From: Tolypocladium sp. Sup5 PDA-1
Lineage: Eukaryota > Ascomycota > Sordariomycetes > Hypocreales > Ophiocordycipitaceae
Assembly (NCBI GenBank): GCA_000750105.3
Contig: JPHH03000013.1
Coordinates: 434,001 to 498,000 of the forward strand
Reading direction: 5' to 3'
DNA: 64,000 bases
This document shows, one piece after another, positions 33,385 to 44,825 of the stretch. The notes below the pieces were generated by a model. It worked only from the letters and a program-made list of their open reading frames with translations. It searched no databases and was not told the origin of the DNA. Position numbers and translations under genes: made by a program. Position 1 is the first letter of the stretch. Every line of letters starts with the position of its first letter.

Positions 33385-33804
33385 ATGGCCAACGACAACG
33401 GCAGCTAGTATCTCTCGATCCTCACCTTCTGTCTCTCCGCTATCAGCATCACCTTTCAGTTAGTTGCCACGTGCTGGATCATTTTTCAGTTTGTCGATAC
33501 CCGACAATGGGGCAGGCAGGTAATCGACCGGTGGTTCGGTGCCCGTGCCACAGACGACCAGTCAACAACCCAGCGAGTGCGCGGCGATATGAACGCCGAG
33601 CTGGTGAGTTTGCGGAACGAGGTGGACGCTTTGCGGACGGAGGTGCGCGACATTGCCAGGGTTCCAGGCGAGTCGTCGGACACTACAACCGTCGAGACAG
33701 AGGTGAGCAGTGCGCAGCCGGAGGTGAGGACGACGACCTGGGGATTGAGGGTCAGGCGGGCGTTGGTGAGATCGGTGAGAGATCCGGCGGATAATATGTG
33801 TTAA
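33385..33804 (+). pseudogene. small membrane/coiled-coil protein gene with an early in-frame TAG
   Basis: From ATG 33385 to TAA 33804 the frame is open except for TAG at 33406-33408 (codon 8). Translating through gives 139 codons: a long hydrophobic stretch (SAISITFQLVATCWIIFQFV), a basic region, then a heptad-like segment (ELVSLRNEVDALRTEVRDIA). A 39-nt intron (GTATCT...ATCAG, 33408-33446) would remove the stop while keeping the frame, but it is shorter than typical fungal introns and would shorten the membrane segment. It may be a decayed gene, a gene with a minimal intron, or a read-through case. No family was recognised. Confidence 0.45.
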
Positions 33805-34338
33805 CACCCAGCGGTATGTGTCCCCCCCAGCGTTTGATTTTTGGTTTATTACAGTCACTACAGGATGAGCCATTCCGATATCGGCTCTAAAATATTACCG
33901 GGGGCGGGTGGCACGAGGGTTCCCAGCAGTGCTCGCACCTCAACGTGGTTGCTGGGTCTAGTAGCCTCTCCGGAGGTGAAGCCAACGCGAGCATTTCAAC
34001 TACCATCATCGAACCGGTCGTGAATTCGTGGGGCTTTGGACGCTTGTGGGACATGTCATGGGGGCTGGGTGTATTTCTCGGAGTGATGGTGGTCATCTGT
34101 TGGCGGCGGAGGGTTGGTATCTGTCGGTGGTGGAAGAGGGTTGGTCGGCGGTTGGGAGATGTACTGGACGTTTGTAAATCTTGCTTCATCCCCAAACATC
34201 TTCCCACCACCTTCGCGTCCGCTTCATGTCCGCAATTCTGGGGGTTGGATCTGCCGCGATGATTGCGGCATGTTGTACTCGACGTTTCATGCTCCCACCC
34301 GAGTGAAATGTTGACCCAACACGCGACAGCCACTGCCA
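33805..34338. other. intergenic region with an uncertain open frame
   Basis: A frame over about 33891-34262 could encode a membrane segment (WGLGVFLGVMVVICWRRR) but lacks an ATG start and shows GT-rich repetitive composition. I do not call it a gene. Confidence 0.3.
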
Positions 34339-34530
34339 CTGTACATTGGCGAGGCGGCCCCAGCAAAGTATCGCGACTGGATGATTGCCTTTGACAACAT
34401 GAGTGTCCCTCTGGGCCAACTGGCCTCGTATGATCTCGGTGCTGGCTTCACCGAAGTTCAACACGGCTGGAGATACATGGTCGCTGCGGGCGGCGTGCCG
34501 CCAATCCTCCTGGCTGCAGGAGTCGAATGA
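34339..34530 (+). pseudogene. fragment of an MFS sugar/myo-inositol transporter
   Basis: One frame reads LYIGEAAPAKYRDWMIAFDN, MSVPLGQLASYDLGAGFTEV, then HGWRYMVAAGGVPPILLAAG before TGA at 34528-34530. This equals the central part of fungal sugar porters (the segment around transmembrane helices 4-6). Only about 63 of the roughly 500 residues are present, and no upstream or downstream exons were found nearby. The canonical RGR after PAK is altered to RDW. It is a degenerate, isolated gene fragment, probably left by rearrangement next to the AT-rich tract at 34.8 kb. Confidence 0.75.
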
Positions 34531-34789
34531 GTTTGCGAAGGCGTAGCTTACCGTGCCGATGACGGTGACTACCCTAGGAGAATTGTACGGGTGAACGGAT
34601 GAAGCATCTCGCCCTCAGTCACAAAGTGCAAATACTTTCGAGCGAGTTATTTCTCGGTCTTGTCGAGGAGGTGACGGATTACCCGCGGCCGAGGGCGTTG
34701 AGGGAATCGAGTAGGGCGGGCTAATTCACAGCAGCAGGGAACAACGAGTCCTACTCCCGTTCGCTACCGGACGAATCACTCCCACGAAT

Positions 34790-35040
34790 AGAAGATATAT
34801 AAATTAAGGATAAAACTCTTTTCGTTTTCTAAAAAACTCCTACCCTCCATCCCACCTCTTCTATATAATTCTATCTAACTTTGCCTAGTCTAATACTCTC
34901 TCACCCGTTCTATAACTAAAGCATAGCCAAAGTATAAGCAGAACCTCGTCACTACCCGTCAATTACCTTAAGAGCTAGTAGGATTCCGTTAAAATAACGT
35001 CTATAGTCCTCTTATATCTTCTTTAGGTAGTAGCAGCATT
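34790..35040. repeat. AT-rich tract, possible degraded repeat
   Basis: About 250 nt distinctly richer in A/T than the surroundings, with many TATA, CTAA and TTAAG words and no coding frame. This composition is typical of repeat-induced point-mutated transposon relics in ascomycetes. Without a related intact copy the identity cannot be established. Confidence 0.4.
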
Positions 35041-36848
35041 ACCGTTTCAGAAGGGTCCGATGCAATAGAATTGGAGACGCCGCGAGTTCCGCTTCCCCTT
35101 CGGGAGAACTGACCCTTGGCAGTTGGGGCACCGCTAGATTTAGTAGGGACCTCCCGTGTGCGGTGGCCGGCCGATGGCCCTTCCTGTTGGTGACAGCACC
35201 AACACATTGTCCACGACATAGTGAGTCATAGCGTTTACAGTCCACGGAATGGCTGTTGCTGTGTTGGCTATGTAAAGCGACTAGGCATGGAGCAATGACG
35301 CGACGTGACCAATGTGGCAATGAGAGCATGAGCATTGAAGGGACTTTTCCGCCTCCTCCTCGTGCAGAGATGCCTGGCTCACCCAGCCGCGCGACTCACG
35401 CCTGCAAGTCTCACCCAGCTCACCCGTGGTCGCGTGATTGGCTGGAGCGCGGGAGCCAAGTGCGTATTTCCCTCGCGTCCCTTAGTTCTCATCATCGTCT
35501 GAACGCTCTCTCCCTCTCTCCCCTTTCCCTTTTCCGTTTATTCTTACTGGGATTGACTTGGTCCTTTCATTGAAATGCTGTTCACTCATTGCTGCTGCAT
35601 GGCCCGCCGCCGTCGCTGGCACTCCCAACACTTCTCTTGTCTGCTCACGGTCACTGACCCCGGCGATGGTCGTCCAACACGGCCGCGTAACAACGCCGTC
35701 GGTCTTTCTTTCACCATGCATCGCCCTGGCCACAGAAAAGCGCCATGTGAAGATCGTATTCGCGCCGACGACGCCATGGCTTGGGCCCAAACGTACCGAG
35801 TCGGAGAGCTGCTGTGGTTGTTTAGTCACCACTTACATACGCCTCTGCCAGTCGCATCGTGGGCGTTTTTGGGCGCGGATTGCCTGTAGCCGTCGCCATG
35901 GCGCACTGCCAGAGGCCTGACTAACACATTAGCCACACGGCCTTGTCCAGGCGCCGCGTGTCGCCGGGCTGCCAGTGAATGACACAGTGAATGGCCCTGT
36001 ATTCATGCTGACTGACTAGTAATAGAACACGGGTGGTCGCGGCCCCGAACATTTGCGGGAATGGCCGTCTGTGCTGCATCGCGACAATCAAGGCCAGACG
36101 AGACCAGCGGCGCAGCATCCGATCAGCTGGGGGAGGGCTGCGAACCGCGACCAGGGACCCCAGCAGATGGCTGTGGACTGTCTCTCGGGACTCTCTGTCT
36201 CGCTTGCAGGCTGTTCCCTGTGCCGTCTCGATCAGCGATCGCCCAGGCGCGCTGCAAGGGCAGATGCAACCCCATCAATCTCTCCTCCTCCTCACTGGCC
36301 AAGGTGGCGTCTGGCATCGCTCGCGATGGGTGCGCCCCGTTACCTCGAGACACATGCGACTGAACGAGTTGGGATCTAGTCCGTAATTACGAGACATACC
36401 CACGTCGCTGCATACCCAGCCAAGCCAGCCCACGCGCGGGGAGGCCAGACACCAACGGGATATGGGTGGTGGTGGTGGTGGTGGTGGTGGGCACACATGC
36501 AAAAGCAAGTAGACAATCTCAGTGACGGTGAGGACATTTCACTCATTTTCTTTTCCTGTCCTTTCTTTCTCTCCATCGTCGTGACTTCTGCCTGCTTCCT
36601 TTTTGCTCCGGCGAACGTGCTCATTTCCCAGTTTGTCGGGTTCTACTTACATATATAAGTACGTTGCTGGCCGCTCCATGGCTCGCCCGCTCACCGACCC
36701 GTCCCCTCGATCCCTTTCAGTGCCGGGCGTCGAAACAAGCCCCCCGGACGCACGAGGATAACCAACAGTAAACGACGGAAACCTCACTCGAACCCCTTCG
36801 TCCCCATCCCATTCACCCAGGCAGCAGCAGCAGCAAGCACCGCTCACC
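35041..36848. other. intergenic region upstream of the RGS gene
   Basis: 1.8 kb without a supported gene. It contains a (GGT)n microsatellite at 36464-36490 and, near its right end, the leader of the RGS gene. Confidence 0.45.
36464..36490. repeat. (GGT)n microsatellite
   Basis: About nine consecutive GGT units, about 360 nt upstream of the RGS start codon; non-coding. Confidence 0.85.
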
Positions 36849-38821
36849 ATGGGATCCGAATTCGGCGTCCACGCCGACTCCAAGCCGGAGCCGCAGCTCG
36901 GCCGCGTGGGCATCTTCTGGGCATGTTGGACGTGCATCTGGACCACCCTCCTCGTGACGGGCATGGCGTACCTCGTCTCCCGCCGCCAGATGCCCATCCT
37001 GCGCATCCGCGGCCTGGCCCTGTCGCTGTCTGCCATCGGGCTGCTTCACCTGTACTGGATATCCGTGCAGCTCGGGTATATCCTCGGGCCCCTCGCGCCG
37101 GGCAACGCCGAGTACTGGATCATGGGCATCTACCTGCCCTTTGGCATCGCCCTCTTCCACGCCTCCAACAGTCGCTTCCTGCACATTGCCAAGGCGCAGA
37201 AGAAGTACGCCCAGCACGGGAACCGCATCGTCGATGGGCCGGCCAGCTCGAGGCGCAAGGACGGCGTCGTGGGCCGCTTCCGCCGCCTCGACTACACGTC
37301 CAAGATCCTCATCGTCGTGGGCCTTGGAATGCTGTTCCAGGTGAGACATGCCACGCTCTTTCTACGCTTCGTGGCATCGGCCTCGTAGCTAACCGTGCGA
37401 CCAGCTGTTCCTCACCGTGTTCATGTACCTCATCTCGCGCAAGTGGCACAGCTCGTGGGGTATTCCGGGCACCGAGGTGACGGGTACCGAGATGGAGCAG
37501 AAGATGGAGATGGGTCGCGGTTGGGAGTGGTAAGCATCGCCACATCGCCATTATAGATGTCCGCTAGCTAACTTGGCGACAGGTGGCCGTCGGTCTTTTG
37601 GCAGTTCTTCTGGGCATGGATCATCGCCCCTTTTATTCTCTGGCAGGCTCGCGGCATCCATGACACTCAGGGCTGGAGAGTCCAGACCATTGCCTGCGCC
37701 ATCGCCAAGTGAGTGCCTCTAATGTCGATATGCAGATACATCTCGCTAACAGTGTGCAGCCTGCATGCAACCCCCATGTGGCTCATCGCCCTGTATGTTC
37801 CTGCCATGGAGCCGGTCAACAAGTACTGGATTCCTCCTCAGTGGTATGATTCGGCCCCTTTACTGCTCCCATGATATAAATGGGCCTAACACTCTGCAGG
37901 ATCGCCGTCTCCATCATGATGACGGAAATCTTCACCGTCTTCCTTCCCTGCTGGGAGGTCATGCGCCACCAGACCCTCCGCCAGGAGACCCTGGACTCCA
38001 TCGCCCAGTGGGAGTCCAACAACAAGGTCTCCCGGTCCGGCGCCAAGTCCGTCAACTCTGCCTCGACCATGGTCGAGTCCATGATGACGGGCTGGAAGTC
38101 GACCAACGGCTCCGTCAAGACCAACAACTCCGGAGAGAGCATCCTGACCATGAACGCCCTCGAGTACGTCCTGGAGCGCAACCCCACGCCGCTGCAGGAG
38201 TTTTCTGCCCTTCGCGACTTTTCCGGCGAGAACATTGCCTTCCTGACGTGCGTGGCCGAGTGGAAGAACTCGCTGCCTCTGGCCATCAGGAAGGGCGCCG
38301 AGGGAGCCAAGGGTCAGAACACGAGGGAGCTGGTCCGCGAGCGATTCAACCGCGCCCTCCGCATCTATGCCGAGTTCATCAGCACCCGCGATGCCGAGTT
38401 CCCCATCAACATATCGTCGCAGGACCTCAAGAAGCTGGAAAGCGTCTTTGAGAGCTCTGCCCGCACCCTGTACGGCGAGAAGCGCGGCATCGACCCAGCC
38501 ACCCCGTTCGACATTCCCGGATTCTCCATCAAGCCCCCACCGTCGCCCACCTCCTCATCCCACGGCTCAGAAAAGGCCATTGTGGCAGAGGGTACCACCC
38601 AGACCGAGGACAGTGAAGACCGCGTGCAGTTTTGGGGCGACATTCCCGAAAACTTTGACGGGGCGGTCTTTGACGACGCGGAGAAGAGCATCAAGTACCT
38701 TGTGCTCACCAACACGTGGCCCAAGTTTGTCAGGGACCGGAGGTCGTCGATGGATTCGTTTGATGCCATGGAGGCAGGCAACGACGTCGTGCAGCTGGCG
38801 CGTGAGAGGAACACGAAATGA
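36849..38821 (+). CDS. 7TM regulator of G-protein signalling (RGS) protein
   Basis: Membrane GTPase-activating protein for a heterotrimeric G-alpha subunit. Exons 36849-37340, 37405-37529, 37583-37708, 37760-37843, 37900-38821 give 582 residues. Residues about 20-296 hold seven hydrophobic segments, from WACWTCIWTTLLVTGMAYLV through VFWQFFWAWIIAPFILW to IAVSIMMTEIFTVFLPCW. The RGS domain is at about 360-470: ALEYVLERNPTPLQEFSALR, GENIAFLTCVAEWKNS and YAEFISTRDAEFPINIS. A Ser/Thr/Pro-rich tail follows. This receptor-like 7TM-RGS layout is known in filamentous fungi, where such proteins tune G-protein control of conidiation and virulence. Confidence 0.92.
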
Positions 38822-39357
38822 GCAGCGGGTGCGTGGGTTTGGCGCATGGTAATTTACTTCAAAACTGTGCTCATGATGGATGAGTCTGTATACTATTGAT
38901 AACGTACTTAGACACAGTATAATTACCCATAATATCATGCATGCACACATCAAGTTCAGGCCCGTGGCTACATGTAGGTGATCTCAACTGTACATGCACT
39001 TCAAGTCAAGACGCTGTGACTGTTAGTTGCGTGAGGAGCCGTCGAACGTTTGCTTCACTTGGTTCATCAGCCACACGCCACATCCGTCGCCTGTGGTTCC
39101 TCCGAGCGGCCGGCACAGGTTCTCGGGGAGCCCGAGTGCGGACCCGAGAATTGTGGGCCCGATCCGACTCATGCACAAAACTTCCGCACAAGGGACTACC
39201 TTACCCTACTCCGTCTCCCTACAGCCGCTCATCTGCTCTCCAACAACCTCATATACTCATAACCCGACCTGAAACCGAAACACAGAATCGTCCCGTCGCC
39301 GTCTCGCCGCCGCTGACTTATCGCGACTCCCCAACTCACCTACCCCCTGCTGCCATC
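38822..39357. other. intergenic region
   Basis: 536 nt between the RGS 3' end and the GNAT start; a CT-rich leader precedes the GNAT ATG. Nothing else recognised. Confidence 0.5.
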
Positions 39358-39897
39358 ATGTCACAGACACCACCACTCAGCTTCCGCGCCGTCGCGCCCG
39401 ACGACATCCCCGCCGTGCTGGCCCTCGTCCGCTCCGCCTATCGCGGCGAGTCGAGCCGCGCGGGCTGGACCACCGAGGCGGACCTCATCGCCGACGAGCG
39501 CATCGACGAGGCGGGCATGCTGACCAAGATCACGTCGCCCAGCGGCACCATCCTTGTCGCGCACGACGGCGCGGGGGCCCTCGCGGGCTGCTGCGAGCTG
39601 GTCAAGAAGGACGACGACCTCGCGTACTTTGGGCTCTTCGCCGTGGACCCCACGCGCCAGGCCGGCGGCATCGGGAGGAGCATCCTCGCGCAGGCCGAGG
39701 CGCACGCAAAGGGCGTCTTTGGGGTGCGCCGGCTCGAGATGTGGGTGATCTGGACGCGCGAGGAGCTCATCTCGTGGTACGTACGCCGGGGTTACACCAA
39801 GACGGAGAGGACGATGCCGTTCCCCTACGCGCACCTCGTCAACGGAAAGGCGTTGCGGGATGACTTGCACTTTGCGGTGCTGGACAAGGATCTGTGA
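39358..39897 (+). CDS. GNAT family N-acetyltransferase
   Basis: Acetyl-CoA-dependent N-acetyltransferase of unknown substrate. Single exon, 179 residues, start ATCATG at 39358. The fold shows strand beta-1 (LSFRAVAPDDIPAVLALV), beta-4 AYFGLFAVDPTRQAGGIG with the acetyl-CoA pyrophosphate loop RQAGGIG, then SILAQAEAHAKGVFGVRRLE and the late WYVRRGYTKTERTMPFP typical of the GNAT C-terminal half. It resembles the fungal small-molecule acetyltransferases. No operon-like linkage to neighbours. Confidence 0.88.
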   Translation: MSQTPPLSFRAVAPDDIPAVLALVRSAYRGESSRAGWTTEADLIADERIDEAGMLTKITSPSGTILVAHDGAGALAGCCELVKKDDDLAYFGLFAVDPTRQAGGIGRSILAQAEAHAKGVFGVRRLEMWVIWTREELISWYVRRGYTKTERTMPFPYAHLVNGKALRDDLHFAVLDKDL

Positions 39898-40956
39898 GGG
39901 CTGAGGTTGGAGGCGACGAATAGATCATGGACGGCGCAGGCTGAAACTGGAGTTGGGGCTCGGCGCAGTTCGACGGCGTGTTGAAATACAGCGAAAACCC
40001 AACATACGTGCTCTCTTCTGCCTGTCAACGTGCATGTTTCGCCAATTCTCCAAAGACTCGCCTATGGCACAGGGGCGGGGGTTTCGCCACGAACCCAAGC
40101 ATGGGAATCAGCTGTCCCGGCTTGGACATGTTTCTTCCCGCCGCGACTTAACGAGCTGCAGGCCACTCTTCTTCACGACATTTTGACTGGCAAAGTTCTT
40201 GTCCGCCGTGACCGAGACGACGCGCTCTGCTTTCACCCCCCTCGACCGTGTCCCTTTCCACTCTGACCTCCGTTACTGCGCTCGGCAACGTCCACCATAC
40301 CTTGAGAAATGCGTCTAGAAACTCTGTGCGCGGCCTTGTCCCCAGGTCTCCTTGCGAATCATGTAACTGAGAACTGGCCACCCGAGGTTGCCCTCTCTGC
40401 GGTGCGACCCCCCAATGCCAATCATCTCCTCGGTGTTGCGGAGACAGATGACGAACTCGTAGTCGTCACGTCTCCGGGCGGCAGCTTGTCGCGTAGCTGC
40501 TCGCGCGTCACGTCCCGTCTAGCGTTCGGTTTGCCACGGGACGACTAGGCCACTACCTCGGGCTGTGTGCAAAGAGCATGCAGGGCCTCGAGGTCGGCGG
40601 CAGCCAAAGGAGGAGGCGGTCTGTAGTGACTGTTGACCGTGAGACTAAGGGCGGGTGTGGCGCCGCTGGCAGTGACGCCTTTACCATCGCCCACTGCTCC
40701 TCTGCCAGCACATGCGTTGCCATTTTGACACTTTCGGTTTTTTCCTTGGCCGAATGTCAAGGTAATACGTGCAAAATACATTTGTTGGTACGGGTGAAAT
40801 GTGTACTCAGTCGACGAGCGGCTGAAGTTGATGTAAGCCGAGTCAGAGGTGAGTCACAGAATCGCCCAGCTGAACTACACAGTCGACATCACAAGCACCA
40901 ATTTGTTTAGAAGTCAACCAAGCAAAGATTCTTGAAGAGAAAGGTTGGATTATAGC
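39898..40956. other. convergent intergenic region
   Basis: 1.06 kb between convergent genes; short frames only, none protein-like. No feature recognised. Confidence 0.45.
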
Positions 40957-41559
40957 TCAGTAGCAGCCGCCGGGATGAGGCTTGTCATATCGACCCGCCG
41001 CATCGTCATGGAGGTAGTCGTAGTACTGCACAATCTTCCTGTCCGTCAGCTCCCTCATGTCAAACGCCTGCCCAGCATCAATGGTATTCCCATTGACACT
41101 CAGATAATTCTCACGCTTAGAATCCCCCCCGTCCCCCTTGACCCTCCAGACTTTCGTCATTTTCCCCAGCTCGGTCGCCTCTCCAGCGACACCCAAGGCG
41201 GCGAGGTCCACGTCGACGACCTCCGAGTCGCCCATGAAGATGAAGCAGCGCGTCGCGCACGTCCTGCAGTAGAGGAAATGCAGCCGCTTGCTCCGCCACG
41301 TGTAGTCGCCGAGGTCCGCCAGGGGGTCCAGCGGCGACAGCAGCAGGAAGTCGTCGGCGCTGGAGGCGACGCGGACGTGGAAGAAGCCCGCCTTGTGGCA
41401 GATGGTGCAGTTGCAGCGGTAGAAGCGCTGGGTGCCCTCGGGGCCGGCCTGGCCGCCGGGGTGCGGGTGAGGGAGGGTGAGGAAGACGATGTATCGGAGG
41501 GCGCCGCAGTGGCAGGAGCCGTTTAACGCGTGCCTCGTGGATGGGCTGGAGTCTGCCAT
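40957..41559 (-). CDS. GFA/CENP-V-domain protein (Mss4-like zinc fold)
   Basis: Member of the glutathione-dependent formaldehyde-activating enzyme (GFA) family; many fungal members have no proven activity. Single exon, 200 residues; the ATG at 41559 is the first in frame. Zinc-binding cysteines occur in order: GSCHCGALRY, then YRCNCTICHKAGFF, then CRTCATRCF, matching the CxC...CxxC...CxxC pattern of the family. The C-terminal part (GKMTKVWRVKGDGGDSKREN) is consistent with a fungal-type extension. It is divergent from the Zn2Cys6 gene across a 1.1-kb promoter region. Confidence 0.88.
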   Translation of the reverse strand: MADSSPSTRHALNGSCHCGALRYIVFLTLPHPHPGGQAGPEGTQRFYRCNCTICHKAGFFHVRVASSADDFLLLSPLDPLADLGDYTWRSKRLHFLYCRTCATRCFIFMGDSEVVDVDLAALGVAGEATELGKMTKVWRVKGDGGDSKRENYLSVNGNTIDAGQAFDMRELTDRKIVQYYDYLHDDAAGRYDKPHPGGCY

Positions 41560-42644
41560 GGTGACGTTGACGGTATAAGTCGGCGGATGTATGTTGGCTG
41601 TCAGATCACGAACATGGAAATGCCAGTGTTGCGGCAACGCTCGTTTGCAATCAATCAAGGAAATGGCACAACAGAGCCTAGAGATGGCAGCCTGGCCGCC
41701 TTATGTGCATTCAGCTGAACCCCTCACTTGCCAACTGCATCGTGAATTCTCAATCGGGATGCGTGAACCACAAACTGATGGGTCTTTGCGATTTGGGCCT
41801 GGGCTGAGATGCTGAGCACCACGGAGGATCCAATCAACTCGATTAAGCCCAACAAGGGGCCTGATGCGGAGCCGTTAATAATTCACGGACGCTAATTGGT
41901 GAACTCTCATGCCTACAGTTTGCTTCACTGAAGTATCATACCCCGACTCGTTCTACTAACCTCTGGGGAATATTCCGAACTGTGCATGTTCGTTTGGCAG
42001 GCTTTTATCGTAAATGACAGACGAAGAAACATCCGGACACTGGGAATTCAAGAATTCCACGGAAACCAACGGAGATCTCATAGCTCAACAGGAAATAGTA
42101 CGAGATATCTTGCATGGGGGTTGTGTCTTCCCCAGGCTTGACTTGGAGAACCAGGCCTCATGCGGGGTACAGACTACTACAGAACGCTTTCCCCAGCGAC
42201 TGCCATCCAGCTAGCTCCTTTGCATGGAGACAGAACCTTCAGCCTTGCTCCGACTTCCCCCAATTCATGCCGTCAGAGCCCAATCTACACGATCGAACCC
42301 AAAGGAGCTCATCAGCCGCACGATGTCCTACATGGGCATCTATCGACAGAATAAGCTCGGCTAGATCCAGGCCGTTGTCGACCAACCATCGCTCACTCAT
42401 CGCTCATCACCGCTCACTCACCCTCGCAAGTTCCCAACGCACTCCTCCCTCGCACGCTTCCTCCTCGGGCTAGCACCGCCGACGATAACTACATCTCATC
42501 GCTCTCATCTCGTGCTTCCATCTGGCCTCAACCCAGCGCCGTCTGCAGCTCTCTCCCGCGTCCGCATCGGCGGCCGAGTGCCGACAACCCTGCTAGCCCA
42601 GATTGGAGTCCCGCCCGCCGCCCACCGCGGTGAGGGCCGTCGGG
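41560..42644. promoter_or_regulatory. divergent promoter region
   Basis: Lies between the GFA gene (minus) and the second Zn2Cys6 gene (plus). No clear TATA box or gene; a pyrimidine-rich stretch (about 42380-42560) probably marks the regulator's leader. Confidence 0.45.
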
Positions 42645-44825
42645 ATGCCTGCAGTAAGGCATCCATGTCTGCAGTGCAAAGGTTCGTACAGCACGTCCAC
42701 GAAACCCTTGGAATGACGCAGGAACTGTGACTGATCGTGGCTCTAGAGAAACACGTCAAATGTGAGGACTCCAGCGCGCTGGCTCCATCTGCCGGTCCCC
42801 CTCTTACGCGTCTGGAGCGCTGCATTTCCCTCTAGACGCGGGAACCATCCACCGACTAACATGCTGCAGGTGACGAAGAGCGGCCGAAATGCCGTCGGTG
42901 TGTGTCCAAGCAGCTCCCCTGCTCCCGGCCAGCCAAGAAGACCGTCTTCAAGCACGGCTCCGTCGCGAGCTTCTCCAAGGACCAGCAATGGGTCAACAGC
43001 GAGGCAAAGCATTGTTCGTAACCCTCTGAGTCGTCCCGCAGATGACGAACATCAACTCACATTGGTCACCCAGTCCGGTATCATCCCCGTGGCGGGACGG
43101 CGGCTCGCGGTCCAGGCAGCCCTGAGCAAGCCACGCCACATATCTTGCCGTCGTTGGCAGATCCCGTGGCTGCTGCTGCTGAGCGCTCTGGAGAAGATGC
43201 CCGCTCGAGCCGGGCATCGCAGGCGTCGCATTCCCCCATGGATACGGACAATGGTCGGCCAGCGACTCATGAGAGGTCCAGGTTCGTCCCGAGCTTGCTG
43301 CAGTCGGATAGCTTCAACAGCGACTCGGGACACGACACACAACCCGCCGCCGTCCCCCCAGCCATGCCGTCCATCTCATACCTCACATCCTCGGCCAGTC
43401 ACTTTTCTCCTAGGCTCTACGGCCGCAGGACCGAAAGCCAATCCACGTCATCGCCTCACAGCTACCCACACGAATCCCCCACCATCCCGACGTCGAGGGT
43501 GCCAGTCCCGCAGCCGCTGGATGACGGCCGTCGACGGTTCCCATTACAAGATGTCCAGGAAGCCTGCCTGTTGAGATACTTTATTGAAGAGATATCGCAC
43601 TGGGTAACTACTCGATGGCCCGGTGTATATGTACGGCTACTGACAGACGACAGTTTGACCTGTGCGACGAGAACCGTCACTTCCAGCTCGTCGTCCCCGT
43701 CCGCGCCCAGAAACACCCCCATCTCCTCGACGCCATCTTCGCCGTCGCCGCCCGCCACCTCAGCCGCCTCCCCCAGTACAAGACCGCCCAGGGCATCCTG
43801 TACCACGGCCAGCTGCTGCCGGACCTCAACGAGCACGCGGCCGTTGAGTACATGCTCAAGTGCATCCCCGCGCTGCGGCAGTTCCACGACGTGCAGGACG
43901 ACGAGTACCGCGACAGCATCATCACCACGGCCGTCATCCTGCGGCAGCTCGAGGAGATTGACCACGAGGACGACGCGCCGGAGCACCACCCCATGGAGAA
44001 GCCCGTCAACTTCCTCGCCATCATCGACGCCGTGCTGCGGAGCCTGCCGTCGCAGACCGTCTTTGGCCAGCGGAGCCTAATGCAGGCCGCGTACTGGATG
44101 GCGCTGCGGCAGGAGATCTTCAACTCGTTTACGCGGCGGGAGGCGCCGCAGCTGATGCTGCCGCCCGCGTTCTGGCACAGCGCGTCGAGGGCCAACAAGG
44201 TGGTGATGCACCTCGTGCAGATTTCCAAGTGGCACTGGGGAGACGGCTCGGAGCAGGAATGGTGTAAGTCGTGTACCCTCGTGGCCTTGGCGCTGTTGCT
44301 GACCACGGGATTGCTCCAGTGCGGTTGATGAAGCAGCAGGAACATGTCGAGCAAGACGTACTCGTCCCGTTTCAGCCCATCTACCAGAAACCGGCGGACA
44401 AGACCAAGGGCGAAATCTTCCCCACGATATGGTACGGGTCCAACATTGAGGTCACGAGCGTGCAGCTGGGGCTCATCGCCAAGTCTGTCCTCGTCGCGGA
44501 GAACCCGTTTCTGAGGTATGACACCCACTCTTCCCGACATGTGAACTCTGGCATGTGTGCTGACACGCCCAGGGACCAGTCCGTCTCGCGGTCGAGCTAC
44601 AGGCAGGTGGAAAACGAGGTAAGAATGCTGCTGCTGGAGCTCTGCGGCATCGCGCTCTGCAATCCCGCGTCTCCGCCGGCGCTGGTGCAGGCCGCCATCG
44701 GCATTGGCATGTACGGCGACTTCTTCACGGACCAGTACGAGCGGCAGGCGATCCGGACGGTGGTGGAGCGGTACCGCGATACGCACGCGTGGCCGGTGCA
44801 GCGGCTGCTGCAGATGTTCCAATAA
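42645..44825 (+). CDS. Zn2Cys6 fungal transcription factor
   Basis: Nuclear regulator of unknown targets. Proposed exons 42645-42681, 42747-42761, 42870-43013, 43074-43603, 43654-44263, 44320-44515, 44573-44825, giving 594 residues. The zinc cluster is spread over the first three exons, including a 15-nt micro-exon, and reads C8-x2-C11-x6-C18-x6-C25-x2-C28-x6-C35, exactly the Zn2Cys6 spacing; KKTVFKHGSVASFSKDQQ follows as linker. The C-terminal half carries the fungal TF domain typical of this group (VVPVRAQKHPHLLDAIFAVA, ILRQLEEIDHEDD, ALVQAAIGIGMYGDFF). The perfect cysteine spacing supports the micro-exon. Confidence 0.85.

Noticed and set aside
33891..34262. Open frame with a membrane-like segment and basic residues
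   Set aside because: It lacks an ATG, is GT-rich and repetitive, and no splice joins it convincingly to the ORF at 33385.
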